Part shown: positions 1 to 7,838 of the stretch, piece by piece
Layout: each line of letters opens with the position of its first letter
Numbering within the stretch: position 1 is the first letter of the stretch
Origin: Paracoccaceae bacterium
GTDB lineage: Bacteria; Pseudomonadota; Alphaproteobacteria; Rhodobacterales; Rhodobacteraceae
Assembly (NCBI GenBank): GCA_027069385.1
Contig: JALXER010000185.1
Location: forward strand, 1-19,541
DNA length: 19,541 nucleotides
Direction: 5' to 3'
Program-made: the position numbers and the translations under genes
The notes under the pieces: model-generated
Databases searched by the model: none
Told to the model about the DNA's origin: nothing
Seen by the model: the letters and a program-made list of their open reading frames with translations, nothing else

Positions 1-14
1 GTCTTGGGTCGAAC

Positions 15-39
15 GGGGGCGGGTTCACCCGCCCCCTTT
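15..39 (-). terminator. Hairpin downstream of the TRAP binding-protein gene
   Basis: A perfect 9-bp stem (GGGGGCGGG at 15-23, CCCGCCCCC at 28-36) with a TTCA loop lies directly beyond the stop codon of the minus-strand gene at 43. On the plus strand the stem is followed by only TTT, and on the minus strand there is no T run, so it is not a textbook intrinsic terminator. In TRAP operons such a hairpin between the binding-protein gene and the membrane-subunit genes often lets the binding protein be made in excess. Here that is inference, because the next gene lies outside the window. Confidence 0.5.
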
Positions 40-42
40 GCC

Positions 43-1017
43 TTAGTTGCCCGCGTTATACGCGTCGATGATCGCCTGACCTTCGGCACCGGCTTTTTCC
101 AGCCATTCCGCGGTCATTTGCTCGCCAATCGCCCGCAACTCGGTGGCCAGTTGCTCGCCCGGAGGGGTCACAACCATACCGTTTTCGGCCAGTTTGCTCA
201 GGGTAAAGCCGGTATACTGGATAGAGCGCCAATCGCCGGCGTACTCGGCAATCTCGGCACAGCCGTTCACCACGTTTTGGGTGGATTCGTCCAGACCGTT
301 CCATGCTTCCAGATTGACCAGCATATAGTTGCGCGGCAACCATGCCTGCACGTCATAGAAATGGGTCAGGCTTTCCCAGACCTTGCGGTCATATCCGGTT
401 GCCCCCGATGAAATCATTGATTCGGCAACACCGGTTGCAAATGCCTGACTGATTTCGGCGGCCTCGATCTGCACCGGCAACATGCCGGTCAGTTCGGCCA
501 GTCGCGCGGTTGCGCTGTTATACGAACGGAACTTGATTCCGGCCATATCGGCAACCGAGTTGACCTCTTTCTTGAAATACAGCCCTTGCGAGGGCCAGGG
601 CACCGAATACAGCATGTGCAGATTCTGGTCTTCCAGCACCGCTTCGATGGTGTCATGGGCCGCGTCGAACAGGCGTTCGCTGTCCTCGAATGAGGTGGCA
701 AGGAACGGGATTGAATCAAAGCCGAACAGAATGTTTTCGTTCTGGTGGCCCGACAGCAGCCGCTCGCCGATATTGACCTGCCCGGTCTGGATGGCGCGTT
801 TGATCTCGCCACCGGCAAACAGCGAGCCGCCCGGATGGGTAACCAGCGTCAGCGCGCCACCGGTGCCGGTGGTTACGCATTGCGCGAACTCGGCCCCCGT
901 GGCCGAATGAAAGTTGGTGGCCGAATAGGCCATCGGCAGATCCCAGGTCTCGGCGCTGGCGGCGCTGCCCAGCGCAAGGCCGGTGGCGATCATCGCCACG
1001 GTTGTCAGTTTGGTCAT
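43..1017 (-). CDS. dctP: TRAP transporter periplasmic solute-binding protein (DctP family)
   Basis: This 324-residue protein has a typical cleavable signal peptide (residues 1-22, ending ASA before ETWDLP), so the mature protein should be periplasmic. The middle contains the DctP-family hallmark GIKFRSYNS, whose arginine normally salt-bridges the carboxylate of the ligand, followed by the conserved EISQAFATGVAES segment. Length is normal for the family. It delivers a carboxylate-containing solute to the DctQ/DctM membrane subunits, which are not in the window and would be expected further left on the same strand. A strong ribosome binding site (GGGAGG) precedes the ATG. It starts 25 bases after the DadA-like gene, so the two are probably co-transcribed and the ligand may be the substrate of that oxidoreductase, an amino or imino acid. 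The ligand cannot be read from the sequence. The symbol denotes the family only. Confidence 0.88.
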   Translation of the reverse strand: MTKLTTVAMIATGLALGSAASAETWDLPMAYSATNFHSATGAEFAQCVTTGTGGALTLVTHPGGSLFAGGEIKRAIQTGQVNIGERLLSGHQNENILFGFDSIPFLATSFEDSERLFDAAHDTIEAVLEDQNLHMLYSVPWPSQGLYFKKEVNSVADMAGIKFRSYNSATARLAELTGMLPVQIEAAEISQAFATGVAESMISSGATGYDRKVWESLTHFYDVQAWLPRNYMLVNLEAWNGLDESTQNVVNGCAEIAEYAGDWRSIQYTGFTLSKLAENGMVVTPPGEQLATELRAIGEQMTAEWLEKAGAEGQAIIDAYNAGN

Positions 1018-1042
1018 GTAATTAATCCTCCCATGGATTCGG

Positions 1043-2305
1043 TTAGGTAAAACGCATCGGGCTGAACGCCCCGAAATCTGTGTTGTTCCGGTTTTGCGCG
1101 ATCAGGTCCGCCAGTATTCGGCCCGTTTTCGGCCCGCCTGTCAAGCCAATATGATGATGCCCCACCCCCGTAAAAATACCGGTTTGACCGATTTCGCCAA
1201 TCAATGGCAGGCTGTCGGCGGGGGCAGGGCGGTGGCCCAGCCATTCTTCGGTGCGCTCATAGCGCAGATCGGGAAAGCTTTCTTTGACCTTGCGATACAT
1301 GAATGCCAGCGGTGCCCTGGATGGGCCGGCCTTCAGCCCGCCAAATTCGACAATGCCCGCGCAGCGCAGGCCGCCCTCCATCGGGGTTGCGACAAACTTG
1401 CCCGCCGCGATCATCAGCGGCTGGCGCAGTTTGATCGAGGGGTTGGTGAACACCACATGATAGCCGCGCTCGGATTCCAGCGGGATGTTCAGCCCCAGCT
1501 TTTTCATCAGGGGTTTGGACCAGACGCCGGTGGTCAGCACCGCCGTGTCGCAGGCCATCCGCCCCTGATCGGTGATCACCGCCGTGATACGCCCGTCGGT
1601 CAGCTCGAAATCGCTGACCTCGGCCTGGCGTAATTCCCCGCCGTTCTTGCGCATCTCGTCGGCCAAAGCCTGCACATAGGCCCCGGGCGCGGTGATGTGG
1701 CCATGGCCGCGCATCACCGCCAGCAATCCGGTGGCGGAGCCAAGCGCGGGTTCGTATTCCTGCACGGCGGGGCCCTCGACCAGCTCGGGGATAAACCCCG
1801 CCTCGGCCCGCAAGGCCCAGGCATAGGCATCGGCCCTGAACGCAGCGCGATCCGCATAGGCAAAGGTGTAATCGCCGCGCACCAGATAGCGCGCCGCCGC
1901 GGTTCCCCCAGCCAGCGCCTGATGCTGCTCGACGCTGTCGCCGGTGATTTGCGTCAGCCCTTTGGCGATGCGGCGGGTGTCGGCGTCGTTGGCATGGGCC
2001 AGATACTTGCGCAGCCACGGATACAGGCGCGGCAAATAGGACCAGCGCAAAAACAGCGGGAAATCGCGGTCCAGCAACAGGCGCGGCCCCTTGCCCCGCA
2101 ATCCGGGGCTGGTGACCGGCACCATGGCACAGGACGCCAGCACCCCGCCATTGCCGTAACTTGTGCCCATGCCCGCCTGACCGCGATCCAGCACCAGCAC
2201 CTTTTTACCGGCGCGCTGCAACCAGATTGCGGTTGAAATCCCTGCAATCCCCGCTCCGATGACGATAATCGACCGGTTTCCGGCTTTGTCTGTCTGATGG
2301 TCCAA
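1043..2305 (-). CDS. FAD-dependent amino-acid oxidoreductase (DadA family)
   Basis: This 420-residue protein has an N-terminal Rossmann dinucleotide-binding motif (G17-A-G19-I-A-G22) followed by VLDRGQAGMGTSYGNGG, the FAD-contacting segment typical of D-amino-acid dehydrogenases of the DAO superfamily. The C-terminal end (GVGHHHIGLTGGPKTGRILADL) fits the second FAD contact of the same family. Such enzymes oxidise a D-amino acid or cyclic imino acid and pass electrons to the respiratory chain. The neighbours are lysine-type enzymes, so D-lysine or pipecolate is a reasonable guess, but nothing in the sequence fixes the substrate. The ATG at 2305 is preceded by GGGAGG with good spacing. The gene lies 101 bases downstream of the Lrp-type regulator on the same strand and 25 bases upstream of the TRAP binding-protein gene. 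Confidence 0.85.
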   Translation of the reverse strand: MDHQTDKAGNRSIIVIGAGIAGISTAIWLQRAGKKVLVLDRGQAGMGTSYGNGGVLASCAMVPVTSPGLRGKGPRLLLDRDFPLFLRWSYLPRLYPWLRKYLAHANDADTRRIAKGLTQITGDSVEQHQALAGGTAAARYLVRGDYTFAYADRAAFRADAYAWALRAEAGFIPELVEGPAVQEYEPALGSATGLLAVMRGHGHITAPGAYVQALADEMRKNGGELRQAEVSDFELTDGRITAVITDQGRMACDTAVLTTGVWSKPLMKKLGLNIPLESERGYHVVFTNPSIKLRQPLMIAAGKFVATPMEGGLRCAGIVEFGGLKAGPSRAPLAFMYRKVKESFPDLRYERTEEWLGHRPAPADSLPLIGEIGQTGIFTGVGHHHIGLTGGPKTGRILADLIAQNRNNTDFGAFSPMRFT

Positions 2306-2345
2306 TGGCGGCCTCCCTTTACAAACTGAACCAGAAATCCAACGA

Positions 2346-2356
2346 TAAGTAATATT
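2346..2356. promoter_or_regulatory. AT-rich candidate Lrp site upstream of the DadA-like gene
   Basis: The 11-base segment TAAGTAATATT lies in the 101-base gap between the regulator gene and the DadA-like gene. It matches 9 of 11 bases of TTAGTTATATT at 2868-2878, on the other side of the regulator gene. Both lie in AT-rich islands in otherwise GC-rich DNA, which is where Lrp/AsnC proteins usually bind. Function is inferred only from repetition and position. Confidence 0.3.
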
Positions 2357-2406
2357 CGACCAAAAATAAACCTGGGGCGTCGGAGTAACGGGTCTATGCC
2401 CTCGCC

Positions 2407-2838
2407 CTAGCGGTCGATCTTGGTGGATAGCACGATAGAGGACATGGTTTCGTCAATCCCGTCCAGACAGCCGATTTGATCAAGCAGCGTATCCAGCCGT
2501 TTCATCGACGAGGCCGAAATCACCCCCGCCATATCGAACGTGCCGCTGATCGAGTAAAGCGAGGTCAGTTGCGGGATTTTGGCCAGCGCGGCCTCGATCA
2601 TCTCGCGCTTGCCGGGCGGGAATTTGATCATCACAATGGCGCGCACCTGCCGTTCCAGATAACCGGGCGACAGCCGCACGGTATAGCCCTCTATTACGCC
2701 GTTGCGTTCCAGTTTTTGCAGGCGCATTTGTACGGCGGTGCGGGACGCGGCCATGCGACGGGCGATTTCGGATACCGATTGCCGGCCGTTTTCGCGCAAC
2801 AACCCGATCAATTGCTCGTCTTTTTCCGACAGGTCCAT
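2407..2838 (-). CDS. Lrp/AsnC family transcriptional regulator
   Basis: This 143-residue protein is the normal size for the Lrp/AsnC family. Residues 1-60 form the winged helix-turn-helix: MDLSEKDEQLIGLLRENGR, then SVSEIARRMAASRTAVQMRL as the recognition unit, then LERNGVIEGYTV. Residues 65-140 form the RAM ligand-binding/oligomerisation domain, with the ISGTFDMAG turn. Members bind DNA as dimers to octamers and usually sense an amino acid. It sits between the DadA-like oxidoreductase gene (same strand, downstream) and the divergent aldehyde dehydrogenase gene, so it probably controls both arms. The ATG at 2838 has an AGAGG ribosome binding site five bases upstream. Confidence 0.93.
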   Translation of the reverse strand: MDLSEKDEQLIGLLRENGRQSVSEIARRMAASRTAVQMRLQKLERNGVIEGYTVRLSPGYLERQVRAIVMIKFPPGKREMIEAALAKIPQLTSLYSISGTFDMAGVISASSMKRLDTLLDQIGCLDGIDETMSSIVLSTKIDR

Positions 2839-2863
2839 GGGTACCTCTGGTTATTTTATCCGT

Positions 2864-2884
2864 TGCATTAGTTATATTAACGCA
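2864..2884. promoter_or_regulatory. Candidate Lrp operator in the divergent intergenic region
   Basis: The 135-base divergent region between the regulator and the aldehyde dehydrogenase gene has an AT-rich core with an imperfect 21-base palindrome centred on 2874. The left arm is TGCATTAG and the right arm TTAACGCA; 7 of 10 base pairs match. Its inner part (2868-2878) recurs with two changes at 2346-2356. The size and imperfect symmetry fit an Lrp/AsnC site. Promoter elements for both genes must lie here, but I could not identify convincing -35/-10 pairs. Confidence 0.4.
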
Positions 2885-2973
2885 TAGCACCCCTAAATAA
2901 GACAATCCACCTAATTGTTCTGCGCCGCTCCGCCCCTGTATTCTGGTCGAAACCCGTAACACAGGAGCACCCC

Positions 2974-4473
2974 ATGTCTGCACCCGAAATCCTTGCCGCC
3001 GCCGGATTTACGCCCGATGAACTCGATAATGGTCCGCTGGTTGTGCGCACCCCCGTGGATGGCAGCCGGATTGCCAGCATCGCCACCCATGGCGCAGATG
3101 ACACCCGCGCGATGATCGATGCGGGTGTGGCGGCGTTTGACACATGGCGCGCGACACCGGCCCCGCGCCGTGGCGAACTGGTGCGACTGCTGGGCGAGGA
3201 ACTGCGCGCCGCAAAGGAACCGCTCGGGGAACTGGTCTCGCTGGAATGCGGCAAGATCCTGCAAGAGGGTCTGGGCGAAGTGCAGGAAATGATCGATATT
3301 TGCGACCTTGCGGTGGGGATATCGCGACAGTTGTTCGGCCTGACCATTGCCTCGGAACGCCCGGGCCATGCCATGCGCGAAACCTGGCATCCGATGGGCG
3401 TGTGCGGGATTATCACCGCGTTCAATTTTCCGGTGGCTCCGTGGTGCTGGAACGCGGCGCTGGCGCTGGTGGCGGGTGATCCGGTGATCTGGAAACCGTC
3501 CGAGAAAACCCCGCTGACCGCGCTGGCGGTGCAGAAAATCTGTGACAAGGCATTGGCGCGGTTTGGTGATGCACCGGCGGGGCTGATCCAGACGGTGATC
3601 GGCGATCATACGGTCGGACAAGAGTTGACCGCCTCGCGCGATGTAGCGATTGTCTCGGCTACGGGGTCAACGCGCATGGGGCATGCGGTGGGTACGGCGA
3701 TGGCGGCGCGCTTCGGGCGCTGCATTCTGGAACTGGGCGGCAACAACGCCATGATCGTATCGCCCAGCGCCGATCTGGAAATGGCCCTGCGCGCCATTGT
3801 GTTTTCCGCGGTGGGCACGGCGGGGCAACGCTGCACCAGCCTGCGGCGCCTGATCGTGCATGCGGATATCTATGACTCGCTGGTTGAACGGCTCAAGAAA
3901 GCCTATAGCGGCCTGCCCATTGGCGACCCGCTGGCCGACGGTGTTCTGGTCGGGCCGCTGATCGACATGCAGGCCTTTGACGCGATGGAGGCCGCGCTGG
4001 AACAGGTGCGCGCCGATGGCGGCAAGGTGTTCGGTGGCGGCGCGGCCCTGCGCAACACCTTTCCCGATGCGGCCTATGTGCATCCGGCGATTGCCGAGAT
4101 GCCCGGCCAGACCGATATTGTGCGCACCGAGACCTTTGCGCCCATTCTGTATGTGATGAAATACACCGACCTTGACGCCGCGATTGCGTTGCAAAACGAC
4201 GTGCCGCAGGGGTTGTCATCCTGCATTTTCTCGACCGACGTGCGCGAGACCGAGACCTTTCTTTCGGCGGTTGGTTCGGATTGCGGCATTGCCAACGTCA
4301 ATATCGGCCCCTCCGGCGCAGAGATCGGCGGTGCGTTTGGCGGCGAGAAAGACACCGGCGGCGGCCGCGAGAGCGGCTCGGACGCGTGGCGCGGCTATAT
4401 GCGCCGCCAGACCAACACCATCAATTATTCGCGTGACCTGCCGCTGGCGCAGGGCATCAAGTTCGACATTTAG
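2974..4473 (+). CDS. amaB: Aldehyde dehydrogenase, antiquitin type (2-aminoadipate semialdehyde/P6C dehydrogenase)
   Basis: This 499-residue protein is a full-length NAD(P)-dependent aldehyde dehydrogenase. The general base is Glu253 (LELGGNN) and the catalytic nucleophile is Cys287 (GTAGQRCTSLRR). The cofactor-binding segment CGIITAFNFPVAPW and the ATGSTRMG glycine turn are intact. The CTSLRRL context after the catalytic cysteine and the FNFPVAPWCWN region resemble the ALDH7/antiquitin branch, which oxidises 2-aminoadipate 6-semialdehyde (in equilibrium with piperideine-6-carboxylate) to 2-aminoadipate in lysine catabolism. The adjacent saccharopine/lysine-dehydrogenase-type gene, nine bases downstream, supports that substrate. 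The ATG has an AGGAG site seven bases upstream. The subfamily is assigned from remembered motif patterns, so the substrate is probable rather than proven. Confidence 0.88.
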   Translation: MSAPEILAAAGFTPDELDNGPLVVRTPVDGSRIASIATHGADDTRAMIDAGVAAFDTWRATPAPRRGELVRLLGEELRAAKEPLGELVSLECGKILQEGLGEVQEMIDICDLAVGISRQLFGLTIASERPGHAMRETWHPMGVCGIITAFNFPVAPWCWNAALALVAGDPVIWKPSEKTPLTALAVQKICDKALARFGDAPAGLIQTVIGDHTVGQELTASRDVAIVSATGSTRMGHAVGTAMAARFGRCILELGGNNAMIVSPSADLEMALRAIVFSAVGTAGQRCTSLRRLIVHADIYDSLVERLKKAYSGLPIGDPLADGVLVGPLIDMQAFDAMEAALEQVRADGGKVFGGGAALRNTFPDAAYVHPAIAEMPGQTDIVRTETFAPILYVMKYTDLDAAIALQNDVPQGLSSCIFSTDVRETETFLSAVGSDCGIANVNIGPSGAEIGGAFGGEKDTGGGRESGSDAWRGYMRRQTNTINYSRDLPLAQGIKFDI

Positions 4474-4482
4474 GAGCATCAC

Positions 4483-5544
4483 ATGACATTCGAAAACATC
4501 GCCGTTCTGGGGCTGGGCAAGGTGGGTACATTGGCCGCCAAGATGCTGCACGAGGCCGGTTTCAACGTGACCGGCTATGATATCCACCCCCCGCGCGAGG
4601 CGCTGCCCTTTGACGTGCGCGACACCGACCTGACCTCGGCCGACGCGCTGGCGGTGGAGTTTGCCGGGGCTGATGCGGTGCTTTCGTGCCTGCCCTACAA
4701 CCTGAACACGGTGATTGCGCAGGCGGCGCATGATGCGGGTATCCACTATTTCGACCTGACCGAGGACGTGCCCACCACCAAAGCCATTATCGAGCTTAGC
4801 AAAACCGCCAAGGGGCTGATGGCCCCGCAATGCGGGCTGGCACCGGGGTTTATCGGCATCGTCGGCGCGGCCTATATTGCCAAGTTCGACACCTGCCGGT
4901 CGGTCAAAATGCGGGTGGGGGCACTGCCGCAACACCCGACCGGCCTGCTGGGCTATGCGTTCAACTGGTCGCCCGCCGGGGTGGTGAACGAATACCTGAA
5001 CGATTGCGAAGTGATCGAGGAAGGCGTGCAGAAATGGGTTTCTCCGATGGAATGGAAAGAGAAGATTTTCATCGACGGGTTGGAGCTGGAGGCCTTTACC
5101 ACCAGCGGCGGGCTGGGCACCATGTGCGAGACCTATCTGGGCAAGGTTGACAATATCGACTATAAAACCATGCGTTATCCCGGCCATATGGACCTGATGA
5201 ATTTCTTTTTCCATGAATTGTTGATGCGCGAGGACCGCGAGGAGGCTGGCAAGATTCTGGTCAAGGCCAAGCCGCCGGTCAATGACGATATCGTCTATAT
5301 CCACGTTGCCGCCGAGGGCGAAATCGACGGGCAGTTGCGGCGCAAGGAATTTGTGCGCGGCTATAAACCCAAGGAAATCGCCGGTGCGCCACAAACCGCC
5401 ATTGCCTGGACAACCGCCGGATCGGTGGTGGCGATTATCGAAATGGTGCGCAACGGCACGTTGCCCGACCGCGGTTTCCTGAAACAGGAAGACATCCCGC
5501 TTGACGCCTTTCTGGCCACCAAAACCGGCGGGCTTTATAATTGA
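4483..5544 (+). CDS. Saccharopine dehydrogenase family protein, probably lysine 6-dehydrogenase-like
   Basis: This 353-residue protein begins with a Rossmann NAD(P)-binding motif (G10-L-G12-K-V-G15) and continues with the saccharopine-dehydrogenase fold. Segments such as GLAPGFI, LEAFTTSGG and YKTMRYPGH are shared in my recollection with bacterial lysine 6-dehydrogenases as well as saccharopine dehydrogenases. Either activity would yield aminoadipate semialdehyde, the substrate of the enzyme encoded just upstream. No lysine-ketoglutarate reductase is visible, which favours direct oxidative deamination of the lysine epsilon-amino group, although a reductase could be encoded elsewhere. The ATG follows the upstream stop by nine bases with GGAG close by, so the pair is translationally linked. 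Family assignment is firm; the precise reaction is inference. Confidence 0.82.
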   Translation: MTFENIAVLGLGKVGTLAAKMLHEAGFNVTGYDIHPPREALPFDVRDTDLTSADALAVEFAGADAVLSCLPYNLNTVIAQAAHDAGIHYFDLTEDVPTTKAIIELSKTAKGLMAPQCGLAPGFIGIVGAAYIAKFDTCRSVKMRVGALPQHPTGLLGYAFNWSPAGVVNEYLNDCEVIEEGVQKWVSPMEWKEKIFIDGLELEAFTTSGGLGTMCETYLGKVDNIDYKTMRYPGHMDLMNFFFHELLMREDREEAGKILVKAKPPVNDDIVYIHVAAEGEIDGQLRRKEFVRGYKPKEIAGAPQTAIAWTTAGSVVAIIEMVRNGTLPDRGFLKQEDIPLDAFLATKTGGLYN

Positions 5545-5637
5545 TACCGGCTATGGGCCGGCCGCTATTGCGGCTGACCCAAGGTATTTCTTGAAAACAG
5601 GCCACCTTCCCCCTAGCCTTGAACACCGGAGGTGCCG

Positions 5638-6345
5638 GTGTTCTTGCCACGGTTAAAACTGATGTTCTCGCACCGCTCGGTGCAGATCATGGCGGCTATG
5701 TGGCTGCTGGGATGGGGCGTGCTTGGCGTAACGCAAAGCTGGCACCTGCTCTGGCTGGCACCATTGGGGGTGCTGGCACAGATGCTGAATGAATACAGCG
5801 TGCACCGGTTCCTGTTTCACTGGCCCGCGCCAAAGCGGCAATCCCTGTTTGACCTGCTTTATCTGGCCCATTACGGGCATCACGACTTTCCCTCCAATCC
5901 GGCGCTGTTCTTTGTGCCGGTCTGGTTTGCCATTCCGATGCTGGTGCTGCACCTGTGCCTTGCCACGCTGGCGGCGTGGTTGCTGGGCTTTGCCAATCCG
6001 GTTGCGGCTGCGGCGGCTTTTACGCTGGTTGGCGGCGTGGGCACGTTTATCGCGTATGAGTGGTTTCACATGACCGCCCACACCAATGTGCGAAAATTCG
6101 CGCTGGAACGCCGCGTGACCCGCCTGCACGGGATGCACCATTTTCGCGACTATGAACGCTGGTATCATGTGAACCCGGGCGGAGAGATCATCGACAAGCT
6201 GATGGGCACCGGTATCAGCAACGCGGAAATGCAGCAAAAATCGCGGCGCGCGCTGCTCTCGACGCTCGGGCTGGCCAAGGATGACCCGCGCCTGCTGGCC
6301 GCACGCGCACGATTTGCCGGGTCGCACGGCATCCCGCAGGAATAA
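5638..6345 (+). CDS. Sterol desaturase/fatty acid hydroxylase superfamily membrane protein
   Basis: This integral membrane protein has the histidine clusters of the di-iron hydroxylase/desaturase superfamily: HRFLFH, HYGHHDF, HMTAH and HGMHHF, in the usual order and separated by hydrophobic segments. Such enzymes hydroxylate or desaturate lipids, sterols or carotenoids at the membrane using O2. I chose the GTG at 5638, giving 235 residues, because GGAGG at 5628-5632 is five bases before it. The in-frame GTG at 5632 would overlap that ribosome binding site. The substrate is unknown. A membrane-lipid acyl chain, such as an ornithine lipid, is one option in this bacterial group, but no lipid synthesis gene adjoins it. 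It lies 93 bases after the lysine-type pair and 83 bases before gshA. Confidence 0.83.
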   Translation: MFLPRLKLMFSHRSVQIMAAMWLLGWGVLGVTQSWHLLWLAPLGVLAQMLNEYSVHRFLFHWPAPKRQSLFDLLYLAHYGHHDFPSNPALFFVPVWFAIPMLVLHLCLATLAAWLLGFANPVAAAAAFTLVGGVGTFIAYEWFHMTAHTNVRKFALERRVTRLHGMHHFRDYERWYHVNPGGEIIDKLMGTGISNAEMQQKSRRALLSTLGLAKDDPRLLAARARFAGSHGIPQE

Positions 6346-6428
6346 ACATTTCTGTGAAGCGCGGTTTTATGCTTGCGTGGACAACCTGTCGCACCTAAGT
6401 CAAAACAAGCAGAACAAAAGGGGCCACT

Positions 6429-7799
6429 ATGTCTATTCCACAATCCGGCGGCGGGCCGATCACCGACCACAGCCAACTGGCGCAATATCTGGCCGATGGC
6501 TGCAAGCCCAAAGACCAGTGGCGCATCGGCACCGAGCACGAAAAATTCGGCTATTGCAAGGATACCTTCCTGCCGCTGCCTTACGAGGGCGAACGCTCGA
6601 TCAAGGCGGTGCTGTTCGGTCTGCGCGACCGCTATGGCTGGACTCCGGTATTCGAGGGCGACAACATCGTCGGGCTGGAAAAGGACGGGGCCAATGTCAG
6701 CCTTGAACCGGGCGGACAGCTGGAATTGTCGGGCGCGCCGCTGCAAACCATCCACCAGACCTGCGACGAGGCCAACGAACACCTGCGCGAGGTAAAATCG
6801 ATTGCCGAGGATATCGGCGTGCGGTTTTTCGGCATGGGTGCCGCGCCCGAATGGACGCATGAACAGATGCCGATGATGCCCAAGGGCCGCTATAAGCTGA
6901 TGACCAAGCACATGGGCGAGGTGGGCGCGCACGGCACCAAGATGATGTATCGCACCACCACCATTCAGGTTAATCTGGACTTTGCCAGCGAACCGGACAT
7001 GGTGCAGAAACTGCGCGTGGCGCTGGCCTTGCAACCCTTTGCCACGGCGCTGTTTGCCAACTCGCCGTTTTTCGAGGGCAAGCTGAACGGCTATCACAGT
7101 TTTCGCAGCCATATCTGGCAAGGCACCGATGCGGCGCGCACCGGCATGCTGCCCTTTGTGTTTGAAGACGGGTTCGGGTTCGAGGCATGGGTGCAATACG
7201 CGCTGGATGTGCCGATGTATTTTGTCTATCGCGACGGTAAATACATCGATGCGCTGGGCATGTCGTTTCGTGATTTTCTGGTTGGCAAGCTGCCTGCGCT
7301 GCCCGGCGAAACGCCAACCCTGTCGGATTGGGCCGACCACCTGACCACCGCCTTTCCCGAGGCGCGGATCAAGCAGTATATGGAAATGCGCGGGGCCGAT
7401 GGCGGCCCGTGGCGCAAAATCTGCGCATTGCCGGCATTCTGGGTCGGGCTGATGTACGAGCAGTCCAGCCTCGATGCGGCATGGGACATTGCCAAAGGCT
7501 GGACCGCGCAGCAACGCGACCAGTTGCGCGTGGATGTGGCCAAGCTGGGGCTTCAGGCGAAAATTGGCGGGCGCAAGGTGCTGGATATCGCGCGGGACTT
7601 GCTGGAAATCTCCAAGGCCGGACTGGTGGCCCGCGCCCGCCCCGGCGCGGGCGGGCTGATCCCGGACGAGAGCCATTTTCTGAACGCCCTGCAGGAAATC
7701 GTCGATCGCGGCTATTGCCCCGCCGAAAAACTGATGCGCCTGTATCGCTGCGAATGGGGCGGCGATATCCGGCGGGTCTATCAGGAATACAGTTACTAA
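6429..7799 (+). CDS. gshA: Glutamate-cysteine ligase, class II (plant/alphaproteobacterial type)
   Basis: This 456-residue protein catalyses ATP-dependent joining of L-glutamate and L-cysteine to gamma-glutamylcysteine, the first step of glutathione synthesis, in the cytoplasm. Diagnostic segments are RIGTEHEKFGY (residues 32-42), LEPGGQLELSGAP, MMYRTTTIQVNLDF and MEMRGADGGP, which match the GCS2 glutamate-ligase fold of plant and alphaproteobacterial enzymes rather than enterobacterial GshA. Length is standard for that class. The ATG is preceded by AAAAGGGG. The gene appears monocistronic, with an 83-base upstream region and a strong terminator just after the stop. A weak promoter-like pair (TTGCGT at 6373, TAAGTC at 6396, 17-base spacing) lies upstream. 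The glyoxalase I gene near 15987 would consume the glutathione made by this pathway. Confidence 0.95.
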   Translation: MSIPQSGGGPITDHSQLAQYLADGCKPKDQWRIGTEHEKFGYCKDTFLPLPYEGERSIKAVLFGLRDRYGWTPVFEGDNIVGLEKDGANVSLEPGGQLELSGAPLQTIHQTCDEANEHLREVKSIAEDIGVRFFGMGAAPEWTHEQMPMMPKGRYKLMTKHMGEVGAHGTKMMYRTTTIQVNLDFASEPDMVQKLRVALALQPFATALFANSPFFEGKLNGYHSFRSHIWQGTDAARTGMLPFVFEDGFGFEAWVQYALDVPMYFVYRDGKYIDALGMSFRDFLVGKLPALPGETPTLSDWADHLTTAFPEARIKQYMEMRGADGGPWRKICALPAFWVGLMYEQSSLDAAWDIAKGWTAQQRDQLRVDVAKLGLQAKIGGRKVLDIARDLLEISKAGLVARARPGAGGLIPDESHFLNALQEIVDRGYCPAEKLMRLYRCEWGGDIRRVYQEYSY

Positions 7800-7805
7800 A
7801 ACGCA

Positions 7806-7834
7806 CGGCGCGCCCTGACTGGGCGCGCCGCTTT
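7806..7834 (+). terminator. Bidirectional terminator between gshA and the DUF805 gene
   Basis: A perfect 10-bp stem (CGGCGCGCCC at 7806-7815, GGGCGCGCCG at 7821-7830) encloses a TGACT loop and is followed by CTTT on the plus strand. Read on the minus strand the tail is TGCGTTTT. It sits in the 39-base gap between two convergent genes, so it probably stops both transcripts. Confidence 0.75.
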
Positions 7835-7838
7835 GACC

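Noticed and set aside
4216..5394. A 392-codon minus-strand frame opposite the saccharopine-dehydrogenase-like gene
   Set aside because: Antisense shadow with His/Gln/Arg-rich sequence and no start context or family resemblance.
5560..5577. Small GC hairpin after the saccharopine-dehydrogenase-like gene as a terminator
   Set aside because: The stem is only about 5 bp with no T run, so I cannot support termination there.
6165..7676. A 503-codon open frame on the minus strand opposite gshA
   Set aside because: It covers gshA and the end of the hydroxylase gene in antisense. The translation is low in hydrophobic cores and has no domain; the sense genes are certain.
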